Origin: Caballeronia fortuita
GTDB taxonomy: Bacteria; Pseudomonadota; Gammaproteobacteria; Burkholderiales; Burkholderiaceae
Direction of reading: 5' to 3'
Length of the DNA stretch: 64,000 nt
Assembly: GCF_001544835.2 (NCBI RefSeq)
Contig: NZ_FCNX02000007.1
Location: 186,001 to 250,000, forward strand
Shown piece by piece: positions 63,588-64,000 of the stretch. Position 1 is the stretch's first letter. Each line of letters begins with the position of its first letter. Made by a program: the position numbers and the translations under genes. The notes under the pieces were generated by a model. It was not told the DNA's origin and searched no databases. It was given only the letters and a program-made list of their open reading frames with translations.

Positions 63588-64000
63588 TCAGCGCAACGGC
63601 TTAGCGACGAGCGCGTCGAGAAGGCCAGTGTAGCCTTTGACCAACTCGGCGTTATTCGGGAGATAACGGGCGATCAACGCACGCTGCTTATCTCGATATT
63701 GCGCAACTTGCGAGTCGTGCTGGTCGATGACTTCGACAACCCGCTGCGCGCCTTCGCACACATTGTTGTCTCGGTAGTAGTAGCCGAGATCGGTACACAA
63801 CGTTGCATTGTGTACGAGCGGATAACCCTGCCAGCACACCTCAAGATAGAAGTAATTCAGCGGATTTTCCCACTGATGCGACACAATGATGTCCGTCTTC
63901 TCTGCAAGGAAAGTCGGCGTGTCGAAGCGGCCGAGAAACACCGCCTTGTGATTCCGCACGATGTCGAGCTGGTTCATCAGCGCGATGAACTCCCGGCACT
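63588..64000 (-). CDS. DUF2827 family protein (5' part beyond window)
   Basis: The visible C-terminal 136 or so codons read in frame through the right edge (REFIALMNQLDIVRNHKAV near the edge). Segments FLGRFDTPTFLAEKTDIIVS, HQWENPLNYFYLEVCWQGYP, LVHNATLCTDLGYYYRDNNV and ARYLPNNAELVKGYTGLLDA match, from memory, the DUF2827 family of Burkholderia and relatives. The layout (HQWENPLNY, then a Glu in the centre and LVHN) resembles the sugar-nucleotide end of GT-B glycosyltransferases, an inference. It points toward the adhesin gene in the same direction. Confidence 0.82.
   Translation of the reverse strand, partial: CREFIALMNQLDIVRNHKAVFLGRFDTPTFLAEKTDIIVSHQWENPLNYFYLEVCWQGYPLVHNATLCTDLGYYYRDNNVCEGAQRVVEVIDQHDSQVAQYRDKQRALIARYLPNNAELVKGYTGLLDALVAKPLR

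Overview
The window is a high-GC chromosomal segment from a beta-proteobacterium of the Burkholderiaceae, most like Caballeronia, Paraburkholderia or Burkholderia. The evidence is gene content and order: lptD-surA-pdxA-rsmA divergent from amgK-murU, ybgC-tolQRAB-pal-cpoB beside tRNA-Lys, glyA-nrdR followed by type IV minor pilins, an AsnC/Lrp-type regulator facing kynBUA, and a Burkholderia-type DUF2827 gene. Most of the window is ordinary core genome. The last 11 kb is accessory in character.

Layout. 1-9.9 kb: murB (cut by the left edge) and yajQ; a five-gene leftward group queG-ogt-xerD-ybaK-plsY; tsaE-amiC; an EamA-type exporter; a small secreted protein; a pirin. 10-16.5 kb: a chaperedoxin (ybbN), tcdA, pdxH, cfa, a DUF72 protein, msrA and a flavin reductase. 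16.5-22 kb: tryptophan catabolism (regulator, kynB, kynU, kynA), then an IclR regulator divergent from glutaryl-CoA dehydrogenase. 22-26.3 kb: a DUF883 / holin-like / DUF3318 envelope-stress trio convergent with the minor pilin operon fimT-pilV-pilW-pilX-pilE. 26.4-28.6 kb: glyA-nrdR, with a ZTP (pfl) riboswitch in the glyA leader. 28.6-35.4 kb: an SDR oxidoreductase, the Tol-Pal operon and tRNA-Lys(UUU). 35.5-41.7 kb: a WYL regulator, an SbcC/Rad50-like ATPase with its SbcD-like nuclease, and a small unknown gene. 41.7-52.7 kb: rsmA, pdxA, surA, lptD (LPS and outer membrane protein assembly), amgK-murU (peptidoglycan recycling), purB, and gluconate kinase with its permease.

53-64 kb is the unusual part. 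A single uninterrupted 9.8-kb gene encodes a 3258-residue trimeric autotransporter adhesin. It has an extended signal peptide, a very long Ser/Thr-rich stalk broken by five copies of one linker module, a C-terminal YadA-like head and a YadA membrane anchor. The stalk uses two designs: 14-residue units in the N-terminal third, and mixed 7- and 11-residue units in the rest. Downstream is a small cysteine-rich lipoprotein gene. Upstream, running off the right edge, is a DUF2827 gene. I suggest, as inference, that these three form an adhesion module in which DUF2827 modifies the Ser/Thr-rich stalk.

Functional themes are envelope building and maintenance (MurB, PlsY, AmiC, Tol-Pal, LptD, SurA, AmgK/MurU, Cfa), tRNA modification and quality control (TsaE, TcdA, QueG, YbaK), and catabolism of tryptophan, glutaryl-CoA and gluconate. 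Transcription units are commonly separated by strong intrinsic terminators, several of them shared by convergent genes.
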